Shown one piece after another: positions 1 through 10,990 of a stretch of 64,000 nucleotides of DNA. This DNA comes from Ariolimax columbianus. Its lineage: Eukaryota; Mollusca; Gastropoda; Stylommatophora; Arionidae. Under the pieces are notes generated by a model. It was given only the letters and a program-made list of their open reading frames with translations. It did not search any database and was not told the DNA's origin. Every line of letters starts with the position of its first letter. Positions within the stretch are counted from its first letter, which is position 1. The stretch covers positions 76,139,590-76,203,589 of the forward strand of contig JAVGWX010000004.1 in the NCBI GenBank assembly GCA_036924085.1. Reading direction: 5' to 3'. Made by a program: the position numbers and the translations under genes.

Positions 1-173
1 ATTGTGAGCTAACTGGATACGTATGGGTGCGGCTAGCATTGTGGGCTAACTGGATACGTATGGGTGCTGCTAGCATTGTGGGCTAACTGGATACGTATGG
101 GTGCTGCTAGCATTGTGGGCTAACTGGATACGTGTGGGGGCCACTAGCACTGAGGGCTAACTGGATACGTCAG
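1..173. repeat. 37-bp minisatellite, ~4.7 copies, cut by window edge
   Basis: The unit contains gctaactggatacgtatggg and repeats every 37 bp. The fourth and fifth copies diverge (gtgtgggggcc, actgagg). The array begins at base 1, so it probably continues to the left. No gene is seen in it. Confidence 0.9.
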
Positions 174-904
174 GAGGCCGCAGATGATTCGTGAGCCACG
201 TGTTTGAGATTCAAGCTGTCTTTTGTATGTTTGATGATAACATTGGTACGACGCAGAAGAAATGTCTTTGAATGATCTGTAACTCTTCATTTATTTGCCC
301 CTCTCTATTTGCCATCACTGACGTCACTGCCTTCGCTGGCCTGACAAATCATGCCTACTAAAATGTTCAAAGTATTTATTTTGAACTGATTCTAAAGAAA
401 GTTTTTACAATAAGGGAAATGTCGGAGAATTTGAAAACATACAAACACAACACGGTGGCTCACTTGCATGATGGGCGACTCATTGATAGTATCTGGAACT
501 ACTGTAAGAATGAAGAGTGTTTGAGGCGTGGAAGATGACGCTGGCGCGCCCGTGCGATATCAAGTGTACTTTAGAACAGGTTTGATCCAGTGGAGCTGGT
601 TTAAAAAACGAAATGATACTTAGAAATCAAGCTATGCAGTGGTTTCCAACCTTTTACAGATACCCGACCTATTAAAAAAAACAGAGAAATACTGAAATGA
701 TATACTTTGAGTAAAAGATATACAGGCTGTAGAGTGTTAGCTCAAAGGACTCAATCTTCTTGCGAAGGGTTTGTATGTGTTGTTTGTGTCTCGCCTCCGT
801 ACTTTGCCACCTCTTCTACGCATAGACAATTCCCCCCAGTTCTCTCTAAACAGACCTGTCCTGTGCTATTCTCTCTAATTTCCTTCCAGCTTCTCCCTGC
901 TCTC
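174..904. other. unannotated spacer
   Basis: Unique-looking AT-rich DNA. I see no coding exon, RNA gene or recognisable transposon. A frame opening near 707 runs into the following minisatellite and is not supported as a gene. Confidence 0.5.
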
Positions 905-1960
905 TTTGTATCAGCCTCTATGGCTCTTCTCTGCGTGGCCTTCCTTTGCTTCTTTGTATCAGCCTCTATGGCTCTTCTCTGTGTGGCCTTCCTGTGCTTC
1001 TTTGTATCAGCCTCTATGGCTCTTCTCTGCGTGGCCTTCCTTTGCTTCTTTGTATCAGCCTCTATGGCTCTTCTCTGCGTGGCCTTCCTGTGCTTCTCTG
1101 TATCAGCCTCTATGGCTCTTCTCTGTGTGGCCTTCCTGTGCTTCTTTGTATCAGCCTCTATGGCTCTTCTCTGTGTGGCCTTCCTGTGCCTCTTTGTATC
1201 AGCCTCTATGGCTCTTCTCTGTGTGGCCTTCCTGTGCCTCTTTGTATCAGCCTCTATGGCTCTTCTCTGTGTGGCCTTCCTGTGCTTCTTTGTATCAGCC
1301 TCTATGGCTCTTCTCTGTGTGCCCTTCCTGTGCTTCTTTGTATCAGCCTCTATGGCTCTTCTCTGTGTGGCCTTCCTGTGCCTCTTTGTATCAGCCTCTA
1401 TGGCTCTTCTCTGTGTGGCCTTCCTGTGCTTCTTTGTATCAGCCTCTATGGCTCTTCTCTGTGTGGCCTTCCTGTGCTTCTTTGTATCAGCCTCTATGGC
1501 TCTTCTCTGTGTGGCCTTCCTGTGCCTCTTTGTATTAGCCTCTATGGCTCTTCTCTGTGAGGCCTTCCTTTGATTCTTTGTATCAGCCTCTATGGCTCTT
1601 CTCTGTGAGGCCTTCCTGTGCTTCTTTGTATCAGCCTCTATGGCTCTTCTCTGTGTGGCCTTCCTGTGCTTCTTTGTATCAGCCTCTATGGCTCTTCTCT
1701 GTGTGGCCTTCCTGTGCCTCTTTGTATCAGCCTCTATGGCTCTTCTCTGTGAGGCCTTCCTGTGCTTCTTTGTATCAGCCTCTATGGCTCTTCTCTGTGT
1801 GGCCTTCCTGTGCTTCTTTGTATCAGCCTCTATGGCTCTTCTCTGTGTGGCCTTCCTGTGCCTCTTTGTATTAGCCTCTATGGCTCTTCTCTGTGAGGCC
1901 TTCCTTTGCTTCTTTGTATCAGCCTCTATGGCTCTTCTCTGTGAGGCCTTCCTTTGCTTC
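905..1960. repeat. 48-bp minisatellite, ~22 copies
   Basis: The unit contains tttgtatcagcctctatggc followed by a gtggccttcct core. Because 48 is a multiple of 3, frames stay open for hundreds of codons; one reads as a 16-residue hydrophobic repeat (SASMALLCVAFLC core). Variants between copies include amino-acid-changing ones (gtg/gag, cttc/cctc) and an in-frame TGA near 1571, so I read it as a non-coding array. Confidence 0.92.
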
Positions 1961-2430
1961 TTTCTCTTTCTTTGTGGGTTGCATGATGGGGATACTGACT
2001 TTGAGCTTTCACAGTGTGTGGCCTATTTTATTCTCAAGATCTCCTGTTCCACCTATCTTTGTCCTGTTCTCTCCCATAGACTTTCATTTGTAGTCTTGTC
2101 CAGCCATCATCGCAGGCACATCATAAACAAATCCTTGCAATCTCCTATTATTGAGTTTAGTCATCCGTCTTTTCCCCGTTCCAAATAAAAGAACCGACTT
2201 GACATTGGAATTGAAAATCCTTTGTTTGGTACGCATCCTGATCATATTTTAGTTCCAAATGTTCGTCTACGCTGTTACTGGGAAGATTCAAGTCCTCAGG
2301 AAATTTATTGTTGTTATCTTGCTAGTATTCTGCCATTCGTTTTTCATTTTAGTGAACCTTTGTAGTGCATGACCATTCTTCTCTTTATTTGCATTTGATA
2401 ATCTCCGTTGATGACAAAATAACAGAAACA
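1961..2430. other. unannotated spacer
   Basis: Pyrimidine-rich sequence just after the array, then ordinary AT-rich DNA. No gene or repeat family is recognised. Confidence 0.45.
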
Positions 2431-2665
2431 AATAATCATCGAATGGTGTTCGTCCATCACATGTGATGAAGACCACTCACTATGTTCAGCCGCTTGGACA
2501 GTCTTTTCACTTGCTGTGTCCGCTGAAATGGCTGACTTGCGCAGTGACTTAACAATCAGCGGTAGCAAGCCTATATTAGGAATCCAGATTTGGTTTGGGG
2601 AATCCTCGCAAGGATCATTGGATAGCCCAGATGTCACATACCTCAGTGTGAGAGACATTACCTTA
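2431..2665 (-). mobile_element. dispersed repeat family D, copy 1
   Basis: Shares the core cttgctgtgtccgctgaaat and flanking words (gaccactcactatgttcag, tgacttgc) with 50860-51075. A weaker relative lies at 43075-43205. On the minus strand a 104-codon frame crosses it, which may be a worn-out transposon reading frame, but I cannot name the family. Confidence 0.5.
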
Positions 2666-2699
2666 CTGCTGCTAACTGTCCATTGTTGTCGATGACGAC

Positions 2700-3100
2700 T
2701 ACCGACATCATCCCTGTTGTATGTAATCTGTTTTGTTTTGCTTCTGCACTGTCAGGCATGTTTTGGTGTAGTGTTTGCTGGACCTCATGTGGCTTATCAG
2801 TCCAATGCGTGCACGGAATGTTCTATTACATTGTTTGGTGTAGTGTTTGCTGGACTTCATGTGGCTTATCAGTCCAATGCGTGCACGGAATGTTCTATTA
2901 CATGGTTTGGTGTAGTGTTTGCTGGACCTCATGTGGCTTATCAGTCCAATGCGTGCACGGAATGTTCTATTACATGGTTTGCACACTAGGTCTTCTGCTA
3001 CCGGTGAGGATGGTTGCGCTGCTCTTTGCTCCCGGATCAGGCGTTTGGTTTCTGTAGTCTGCAAACGGCGACTTTCTCCTTCAACAGCGCGCACGTTTAC
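2700..3100 (-). mobile_element. LINE ORF2 C-terminal end with triplicated C2H2 zinc finger
   Basis: The minus frame 2708-3094 (128 codons) begins with a basic helix and then reads CKPCNRTFRARIGLISHM with a following SSKH, a C-x2-C-x12-H-x6-H finger. Single C2H2 fingers of this RIGLxSH type close the ORF2 protein of several LINE families. Here the finger segment is tandemly repeated three times with a 72-bp period. The second and third copies have lost the first Cys of the CxxC pair, so only the first could bind zinc. No reverse transcriptase is attached; this is a 5'-truncated remnant. A host zinc-finger gene is unlikely, since the same finger type recurs at 33.7, 40.8 and 41.7 kb next to LINE sequence. 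Confidence 0.6.
2763..2978. repeat. 72-bp tandem triplication inside the zinc-finger LINE end
   Basis: Three near-identical copies start at about 2763, 2835 and 2907 (motif ttggtgtagtgtttgctgga). The period is 24 codons, so the minus frame remains open. Confidence 0.9.
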
Positions 3101-3220
3101 TGCATATCTTCAGACCAAACTGTTTTTTTGCAATTCTTTCCCAGTTGTTTTCATCTATGTGACATTATCTCAGAGTTTCCTACAGGCTGTCCTTAAATCG
3201 ATTTTTTGGGCGACATCGTT

Positions 3221-3792
3221 TTCGCCAGCCTTCCCTAAGCTCACGGTACAGAAGTCTCTTCGCCAGCCTTCCCTAAGCTCACCGTACAGAAGTCTCTTCG
3301 CCAGCCTTCCCTAAGCTCACCGTACAGAAGTCTCTTCGCCAGCCTTCCCTAAGCTTACCGTACAGAAGTCTCTTCGCCAGCCTTCCCTAAGCTCACCGTA
3401 CAGAAGTCTCTTCGCCAGCCTTCCCTAAGCTCACCGTACAGAAGTCTCTTCGCCAGCCTTCCCTAAGCTCACCGTACAGAAGTCTCTTCGCCAGCCTTCC
3501 CTAAGCTCACCGTACAGAAGTCTCTTCGCCAGCCTTCCCTAAACTCACCGTACAGAAGTCTCTTCGCCAGCCTTCCCTAAGCTCACCGTACAGAAGTCTC
3601 TTCGCCAGCCTTCCCTAAGCTCACCGTACAGAAGTCTCTTCGCCAGCCTTCCCTAAGCTCACCGTACAGAAGTCTCTTCGCCAGCCTTCCCTAAGCTCAC
3701 AGTACAGAAGTCTCTTCACCAGCCTTCCCTAAGCTCACCGTACAGAAGTCTCTTCGCCAGCCTTCCCTAAGCTCACCGTACAGAAGTCTCTT
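3221..3792. repeat. 38-bp minisatellite, ~15 copies
   Basis: The unit starts ttcgccagccttccctaagc and ends gtacagaagtctc. Copies are nearly identical with single-base variants (cacggtaca, aaactcacc, ttcacc). Such homogeneity suggests recent expansion. Confidence 0.95.
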
Positions 3793-3980
3793 CGGCAGTC
3801 TTGTGTCTAGTATGCGCACAAGGTGCTCAGCTCATCTTCCCTGTGCCGCCTACAGCGATGCATAGATGCTTGGCATGTCTGCTATTTTAAGGGATTCAAT
3901 GTCAGAAACATAGTCCTGCCAAACGGATGAGGAGTATACGTTTCAGGCTGGTTTTGTGGAAATGGTTCAACATTTGTGTC

Positions 3981-4230
3981 TGTCTCGCATAGACAGTATA
4001 ACTCTCGCATTTACAGTCCAACTCTCGCATAGACAGTACAACTCTCTCATTAACAGTCCAACTATCGTATAGACAGTCCAACTATCGCATAGACAGTACA
4101 ACCCTCGCATTGACAGTCCAACTATCGCATAGACAGTCCAACTCTCGCATTGACGGCCCAACTATCGCATAGACAGTCCAACTCTCGCATAGACAGTCCA
4201 ACTCTCGCATAGACAGTCCAACTCTCGCAT
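3981..4230. repeat. 20-bp minisatellite, ~12.5 copies
   Basis: Unit actctcgcatagacagtcca with substitutions (attgac, attaac, tatcg). No gene is supported; minus-strand open frames here are repeat artefacts. Confidence 0.92.
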
Positions 4231-4495
4231 GCGCATAACAAGGAGCTCGGTAGACCCTTAGGTTTGTATTGGCACTAATACCTTTGCGCTCCCATACTGT
4301 TGCGCGTATTCTACCGAAGGCTGTACTGGCTTTCACTATTCTGCTTGACACCTCGTCGTCCAGATTCGTGACAGTTCACTACCCAGGTACATTATCTTAC
4401 TAGATATGTTACAGCTTATACAATTTGTTTAAATGAGAATGCAAAGGCTCCTTGCCTACAGTTTGTAACTGCCAGGGGCATCACAGGCTTGTAAA

Positions 4496-5593
4496 TAAGA
4501 TGTTGTTGTTATTGTTCACTCACGAGATTATTAATAAGTTGTTGTTGTTGTTCACTCAAGAGATTGTTAATGACTTTTTGTTGATGTTTACTAAAAAGAT
4601 TGTTAATCAGTTGTCGTTGTTGTTCGCTCATGAGCTAGTTATTGAGTTGTTGTTGTTCACTCAAGAGATTGGTAATGATTTGATGTGGTTGTTTTTGTTC
4701 ACTCAAGAGCTTTTTAATTAGTTGCTGTTGTTGTTGTTGTTGTTCAATCAAGAGCTTGTTAACGAGTTGTTGTTTTTGTTCACTCAAGAGCTTGTTAATG
4801 AGTTGTTGTTGTTGTTGTTGCTGTTGTTCAATCAAGAGCTTGTTAATAAGTTGTTGTTGTTGTTCACTCAAGAGCTTGTTAATGAGTTGTTGTTGTTGTT
4901 GTTGTTCAATCAAGAGCTTGTTAATGAGTTGTTGTTGTTGTTGTTGTTCAATTAAGAGCTTGTTAACGAGTTGTTGTTGTTCACTCAAGAGCTTGTTAAC
5001 GAGTTGTTGTTGTTGTTCATTCAAGAGCTTGTTAATGAGTTGTTGTTGTTGTTCACTCAAGAACTTGTTAATGAGTTGTTGTTGTTGTTGTTGTTCAATG
5101 AAGAGCTTGTTAATGAGTTGTTGTTGTTGTTATTGTTCAATCAAGAGCTTGTTAATGAGTTGTTGTTGTTGTTCACTCAAGAGCTTGTTAATGAGTTGTT
5201 GTTGTTGTTCACTCAAGAACTTGTTAATGAGTTATTGTTGTTGTTGTTCATTCAAGAGCTTGTTAATGAGTTGTTGTTGTTGTTGTTGTTCATTCAAGAG
5301 CTTGTTAACGTTGTTGTTCACTCAAGAGCTTGTTAATGAGTTGTTGTTGTTGTTCATTCAAGAGTTTGTTAATGAGTTGTTTTTGTTAATTCAAGAGCTT
5401 GTTAATGAGTTGTTGTTGTCCAATCAAGAGCTTGTTAATGAGTTGTTGTTGTTCATTCAAGAGCTTGTTAATGAGTTGTTGTTGTTGTTGTTGTTCAATC
5501 AAGTGCTTGTTAATGAGTTGTTGTTGTTGTTGTTGTTCAATCAAGAGCTTGTTAATGAGTTGTTGTTGTTCACTCATGATCTTGTTAATGAGC

Positions 5594-5624
<31 letters not shown>

Positions 5625-5875
5625 CAATCAAGAGCTTGTTAATGAGTTGTTGTTGTTCACTCATGAGCTTTTTAATGAGTTGATGTTGTTACTGTTGGTG
5701 TTCTCTCAAGAGCTTGTTAATGAGTTGTTGTTGTTGGTGTTCACTCAAGAGCTTGTTAATGACTTGTTGTTGTTCATTCTAGAGCTTGTTAATGACTTGT
5801 TGTTGTTGTTCATTCAAGAGCTTGTTAATGATTTATTGTTGTTGTTCACTCAAGTACTTGTCAAAGATCCTGCCT
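4496..5875. repeat. compound GTT / 'aagagcttgttaatgag' array, 1.4 kb
   Basis: About 33 units of cactcaagagcttgttaatg alternate with (GTT)n runs of changing length. The unit is therefore 33-55 bp but stays close to multiples of 3. Both strands are open: plus reads Leu/Cys-rich, minus reads Gln tracts joined by INKLL-type linkers. Unit lengths vary by whole trinucleotides, as expected from slippage. No start context, splice site or homology supports a gene. Confidence 0.9.
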
Positions 5876-6234
5876 CTAACTCTAGCATAGATGCCCCAAT
5901 CGGCTTTCTTACCTAGTAGCACAGTTCCATGGTATATATTACAGCTGACAATAAATTGATAACAGCAATTGATTTGTCATATTCTGAATGTATTAGTTAT
6001 TAGCTTGGATATAATTTACTATTTTATGTTGTTGAGAACAGCTGTGATTGTTCCTATTCTATTCTTATATTTCCGTTTAATTTATTCCGTCCTGTCTGCG
6101 TAATTGCATGTCAACAATAAGAGAGGTTCTTGATCTGTTTCGGTATCTTATCTGTAATTCTTATCTGTAGAGCTGAATTCGTGTCTACCTTGCTATTTTT
6201 CGTTGTTGTTGTAACTGCCCCAATTAGTATGTTT
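5876..6234. other. unannotated AT-rich spacer
   Basis: No gene, tandem repeat or dispersed repeat recognised between the GTT array and the family A copy. Confidence 0.45.
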
Positions 6235-6455
6235 ATTGTTTTGTACGTCAAGAAAAGGTCGTCAGTGGCGGGTTGCAGTAGCTTTCCTCACATTCCGAGA
6301 GTGCTGATGAAGGTGAACCTGGGTCCTCTAGGCTATTTTGCTATGTTTGGTTTCATGTGTATGTCGCTTACTGATCACGTCTATCACCCACATCGTTAGC
6401 CAGACTGTCATTAAACAGCCTGTTTCCAGAAAGAACTATTTGGAACTTAGATTGG
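6235..6455 (-). mobile_element. family A retroposon, degenerate copy
   Basis: Shares ggcgggttgcagtagctttc, the gtgctgatgaaggtg segment and gcctgtttccag with the better copies at 14.4-15.1, 22.4 and 48.9 kb. Ends are eroded and I see no clear target duplication. Sense is taken as minus because the (AAC)n tail of the family would be at the left. Confidence 0.65.
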
Positions 6456-7371
6456 GGCATGCGCCAGTCTACGAGAGATGGTCAAAATGTTTTGAATGTT
6501 AGTATGAAGGAGTCGAGGTACTTACTTGGTGTGGACTTTAGTCCTTCTTTATGTCCTCGCTCTGACAAGCCAAACACTTCTGCCATCTATTCTTCACCAT
6601 CCTGATGCCCTGATTATAGAACTCCCCTGGGCCCGGAACCACGTCTCCAGTTCAGTAATCAAGTTATGGAAGTCAGCAAAAGGACGTCCACAAAGCTGGT
6701 TCTTCATGTTTGGGAACAGCAATAAGTCATTAGGTGCCAAGTCAGATGAGTATGGTGGATGGGGGGGGGGGGGGGGGGGCTGATTTCATACCAGCACGTT
6801 TTCATATCCCTCTCCCCATCTCTAAATGTCATCTCCTTCCCTCATATCTTAATGATATGTCACTCCCCATTCCTTTATGGCATATCCCTATGCATTATCT
6901 AAATGACATATCCTTCTCCCATATCTAAATTATATATTCGGGGACGGCGTGGATTAGTGGTAAAGTGACACGGCTGACAGTCACTTACTTCGTTCACAGA
7001 TCACAGACCTGGCCGTTACCCAGAGGAAGCAAACCCTTAGAAAATGCAGGAGGAAACAGACCCTTACATAAAATGCATGCCGAAGTCGGATGCACGGGTT
7101 GACAGGCGCAAAATTAAAATAATGCAACGCACATCTCCTTGGGGAATTGAGAAATAAGACAAATGCAATATATATATATATATTGAAATCACCCAGTAGG
7201 ATGGATTCATCGTGGAGAGGAACTGTGGCTGAGGCACCGGCCAGATCCTGGTAAAAAGGTTTTTTTTTATTTGTGCCTGGGGTTGAGCCTCGCATGTGGC
7301 GTAGGCGACTATTATTGTGAGATGTCCATGTTCGACTGTCATATGTTTCTTGGCATTTTACATCCAGTAGT
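6456..7371. other. spacer with a 19-base G run
   Basis: Contains G19 at 6761-6779, four loosely repeated 'ctccccatctctaaatgtc'-like segments at 6808-6930, and a short TA run near 7170. The part after ~7200 may be the 5' UTR of the RTE element that follows. No host gene seen. Confidence 0.45.
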
Positions 7372-8856
7372 TTGCCATTGCTTTCTGGACCTTGTTCTGG
7401 CCGCTTACAAACTATTGTCTCTGGTGCACCTTTAGCCCGATACCAGGCGTTTCCGGTTCCCGCTTTCAGAGTCGTTGTCGCACAGGTCGATCTTCCGCCT
7501 CTTCCACCACTTATGACAGACGAGAGAAACGAAACTCAAAGATCTGATGGTGAGGCCCTCAGGCCAGGCAGATCATCGACGTCAACCGGGGAAGAGGCCG
7601 ATTTCAGAGTCAGTACAAGTAATAGAGATGACGGCCTAAAGCCTGACTGCATTACAGTGGACAACTCTGAAATGGGACTAAAAACAAAACTAAGAATAGG
7701 CATCTGGAACGTCAGGAGCCTATACCAGGACAAGTTGTTCATGATTGGAAAAGAAATGGAGAGAACCAAGATAGAGTTTCTTGGAGTCTCTGAACACAGA
7801 TGGGCCGGTCAAGGGCACTGTACCATCTCCTCAGGAGAAACATTTATATACTATGAGACGGATAAGGGTGGAAAAAGCGGGGTCGGCTTTATTCTGTCAA
7901 AGAAGACGACACCTTCACTACTCGGTTACAATCCAGTCAACGACCGAATAATTGTAATCAGACTAAAGAAAAAGACAAGAAATTTAACAATAATGCAAGT
8001 GAATACACCAACATCAGCAGATGACGATTGTGAAATAGATGATTTTTATAACACCTTGCAAGAAACGATTGAAAACGTTGAAAAAAGAGATATCTTGATC
8101 ATCATTTGCGATTTCAATGCGAAAGTCAGAGAAGAAAGAGCCGAAGAGGAGAGAAGTGTTCGAGGACCTTTTGGTTTGGGACACAGAAATGAGCGAGGAG
8201 AAAAACTGGTTGAATTCTGCACGGAAAACAACCTCTCCTTTGCCAACACATTATTCAAACAACAGCCACGTAGACTATACACGTGGACCTCCCCTGATGG
8301 CAACAGCAGAAACCAAATAGATTACATCCTAGTGCACCAAAGATGGAGATCAAATGTACTGGCAACAAAAACGCTGCCAGGAGCAGACTGCGATACGGAC
8401 CATGAATTACTGTTTGCAGTTTTCCAAACAAGACTACGTAGGACCAATAAAGGTTGCCAGCCAATACGCTTCGATGTAACAGCAATACCTGCTGAATACA
8501 ACATCAAAGTAGAGAACAAATTTAAGGCGTTGCTTGCGGTACAGGAAGAGATGACATCTGAGGAGTGGACATCGTATGCAAGGGATATTTTGATCTCGAC
8601 AGCGAAAGAAATGATTCCCAAGATGTCGTACAAGAAACAGAGCTATACAACAGGAGAAACAGAGAAACTCATTGAAGAAAAGCAACAATTAAAACAAATG
8701 GGAAGTAGGGGGACCAACACAGCATATAAAAACTGCGCAAGAAAAGTTAGAAGAGAAATAAGAAAGGATAAAGGAAGATACATAGTGGAAACGTGTAAGG
8801 ATATAGAAAACCTACAGCAACAAGGCAGAGAAAGAGAGATGCATTTAAGGCAATAA
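7372..8856 (+). pseudogene. AP endonuclease domain of RTE ORF2
   Basis: This 494-codon frame carries the exonuclease-endonuclease-phosphatase signatures: WNVRSL (Asn ~113), SEHRW (Glu ~141), DFNAKV (Asp ~247, Asn ~249), NQIDYI (Asp ~317) and DTDHELL (Asp ~343, His ~344), so the catalytic residues are present. The usual Gly before DFN is Cys. The domain nicks target DNA for target-primed reverse transcription. The frame ends at a premature TAA caused by a frameshift near 8838; the protein sense continues in another frame. About 105 residues before the first motif look unstructured and may be partly untranslated. Confidence 0.85.
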
Positions 8857-8969
8857 GAACACTGACAAGAGTTGTCCGTTGGGTTCCACATGTCATCAAT
8901 GACAAAGAGGATAACACATTAACAGAAACTAAAGACATACTGAATAGATAGAGAGAGTACTGCAGAACC

Positions 8970-10480
8970 ATGCATGGAGATAGCACAAAGCGTTCAATTA
9001 CAATCCTACCAAAGGATGAGAAAAAACCTGAACCAACATTGGAAGAAGTACGCTCTGCAATTAAAAGCCTGAAAAAGGGAAAGTTCCCAGGATGTGATGA
9101 TATCCAAGCAGAGCTAATACAAGCAGGAGGGGAGGCAAGTGCTCGAGTCTATCACAAGCTGTGTAAACAGATATGGCACCGTGCAGAGTGGCCAGAAGCA
9201 TGGAAGAAATCAATTTATATTGCCGTCCCCCAAAAAGGCAATCTGAAGCTGTGCACGAACTACCGAACTATCGCGCTGATCAGCCACGCTAACAAGATAC
9301 TCTTGCGAATCCTATTAAGAAGGATAGAGAAAAGGTTTGAATCTGAAATTCCCGTGGTCCAGGCAGGTTTTAGGAAAGACAGAGGGACTATGGACCACAT
9401 ATTCAATTTAAGGAATACCTACGAAAAATGTAGAGTTTAATGTAGACCTGTACACATGTTTCATTGATTACACTAAGGCCTTCGATACGGTAAAACATCA
9501 AAATCTGTGGAGAATCATGAAGGAAATGAGGTTTCCCTTGCATATAGTCCATCTCATTGAAACATTATACCAAGATCAAAAAGCCGCTGTCCGAGTATCT
9601 GGACAAACATCGGATTGGTTTGCAGTACAAAAGGGAGTCCGACAGGGATGTATACTCTCACCTTATCTGTACAACATATATGCGGAATGTATAATGAGAA
9701 ATGTTCGAGAAGACGAGAACATTGAACATTTCGACCTATTTACGATTGGGGGGTACGAGATTCCAGAGTGACGATACGCAGATGACACAGTGATACTATC
9801 AAGAGGGGCAGAATGGCTAGAGCAGTTACTTTCAGCCGTTAATGGACATAGTAAAGATCAAAAACTGTTCATAAACATAAATAAAACAAAGATAATGACC
9901 ACCGACAAAACGCACTGTCAGCATAAATTTATAGTGTGTGGTGAGGAAATAGATCAGGTTACACATTTTGAATATCTGGGCTCCAGAATTGACAAAAATG
10001 GCGACTGCTCGAAAGAAATCAGAAGAAGACTAGCTATGGCAATGCAGAGACTGAACAGCCTGAAGAAATTATGGCAGAGCACCAACAAAATGATAAAAGT
10101 AAAAGTCTTGACAGCCTGTGTTTTTCATGTGGCAGCTTATGGCTGTGAATCATGGACAATTACCAAAACTTCTAGACAAAGAATCGAATCCTTAAAGTCA
10201 AAATGTTACAGAAAGATCCTCAAAATACCATGGACAAAGGAAAAAGACAAATGTAGACATTCGGCAAGAGTTGAGCATAGAGGAGAACTGGTTTATCAAT
10301 TCCATTATGACCATAAAATGTAAATACTTTGGTCACATCAAGAGACACAACGATCTCTAGAGAACGGTGATGGAAGGTATAGTACCAGGCAAAAGAGGAA
10401 GGGTAGACCAAGAAGACGATGGCACCAAGATATCCAGGAATGCCTGAGTATGACTGTGGCGGAGGCTGGAGTTTTGGCAA
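8970..10480 (+). pseudogene. reverse transcriptase and C-terminus of RTE ORF2, broken
   Basis: Reads in three pieces (8970-9440, 9443-9768, 9772-10323) plus a tail. Visible motifs are NYRTIALISHANKIL, VQAGFRKDRGTMDHI, CFIDYTKAFDTV, GVRQGCILSP and the catalytic RYADDT box at 9772-9789. A TGA stop sits directly before the YADD box, so no full RT could be made. The thumb/C-terminal part (FEYLGSRIDKNGDCSKEI, YGCESWT) is intact as sequence. Order and motifs fit RTE elements, which lack a separate ORF1 gag in many lineages; none is seen here. Confidence 0.85.
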
Positions 10481-10970
10481 GGGAACGAGTTTCTTTCAGA
10501 CAGACTGTGATGGGAGCGACGTTCTACAAGGGAACGAGTTTCTTTCAGACAGACTGTGATGGGAGCGACGTTCTACAAGGGAACGAGTTTCTTTCAGACA
10601 GACTGTGATGGGAGCGACGTTCTACAAGGGAACGAGTTTCTTTCAGACAGACTGTGATGGGAGCGACGTTCTACAAGGGAACGAGTTTCTTTCAGACAGA
10701 CTGTGATGGGAGCGACGTTCTACAAGGGAACGAGTTTCTTTCAGACAGACTGTGATGGGAGCGACGTTCTACAAGGGAACGAGTTTCTTTCAGACAGACT
10801 GTGATGGGAGCGACGTTCTACAAGGGAACGAGTTTCTTTCAGACAGACTGTGATGGGAGCGACGTTCTACAAGGGAACGAGTTTCTTTCAGACAGACTGT
10901 GATGGGAGCGACGTTCTACAAGAGAACGAGTTTCTTTCAGACAGACTGTGATGGGAGCGACGTTCTATAA
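10481..10970. repeat. 49-bp array inside the RTE 3' end, 10 copies
   Basis: Units start at 10481, 10530, 10579 and so on (motif gggaacgagtttctttcaga). The inverted relative at 16.3 kb has only one copy of this segment, so the expansion happened in this insertion. Copies are almost identical. Confidence 0.95.
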
Positions 10971-10990
10971 AGGACATGATGATGATGATG

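Larger units (their letters stand above)
7372..10990 (+). mobile_element. near full-length dead RTE/BovB-like LINE
   Basis: Apurinic endonuclease and reverse transcriptase modules are in order and in one orientation, followed by a GRPRRRW-type C-terminal segment (~10405-10480) and a 3' end with a short (GAT)n tail at 10977-10989. Such simple-repeat tails are usual for RTE elements, which prime reverse transcription at the nick made by their own endonuclease. The element is inactive: frameshifts near 8838, 9433, ~10290 and ~10375, and stops near 8949, at 9769 and near 10360. The true ORF2 start may be the ATG at 7514 rather than 7372. A 49-bp array has grown in its 3' end. A 5'-truncated copy of the same family lies inverted at 16285-16800. 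Confidence 0.88.

Noticed and set aside
707..2188. Long open frames (288, 210, 204 and 198 codons) as genes
   Set aside because: All come from a stop-free 48-bp unit open in several frames; variation between units is not biased to silent sites.
4635..5916. 386-codon plus frame and polyQ minus frames
   Set aside because: Product of GTT/CAA slippage; both strands open alike, no other gene signal.
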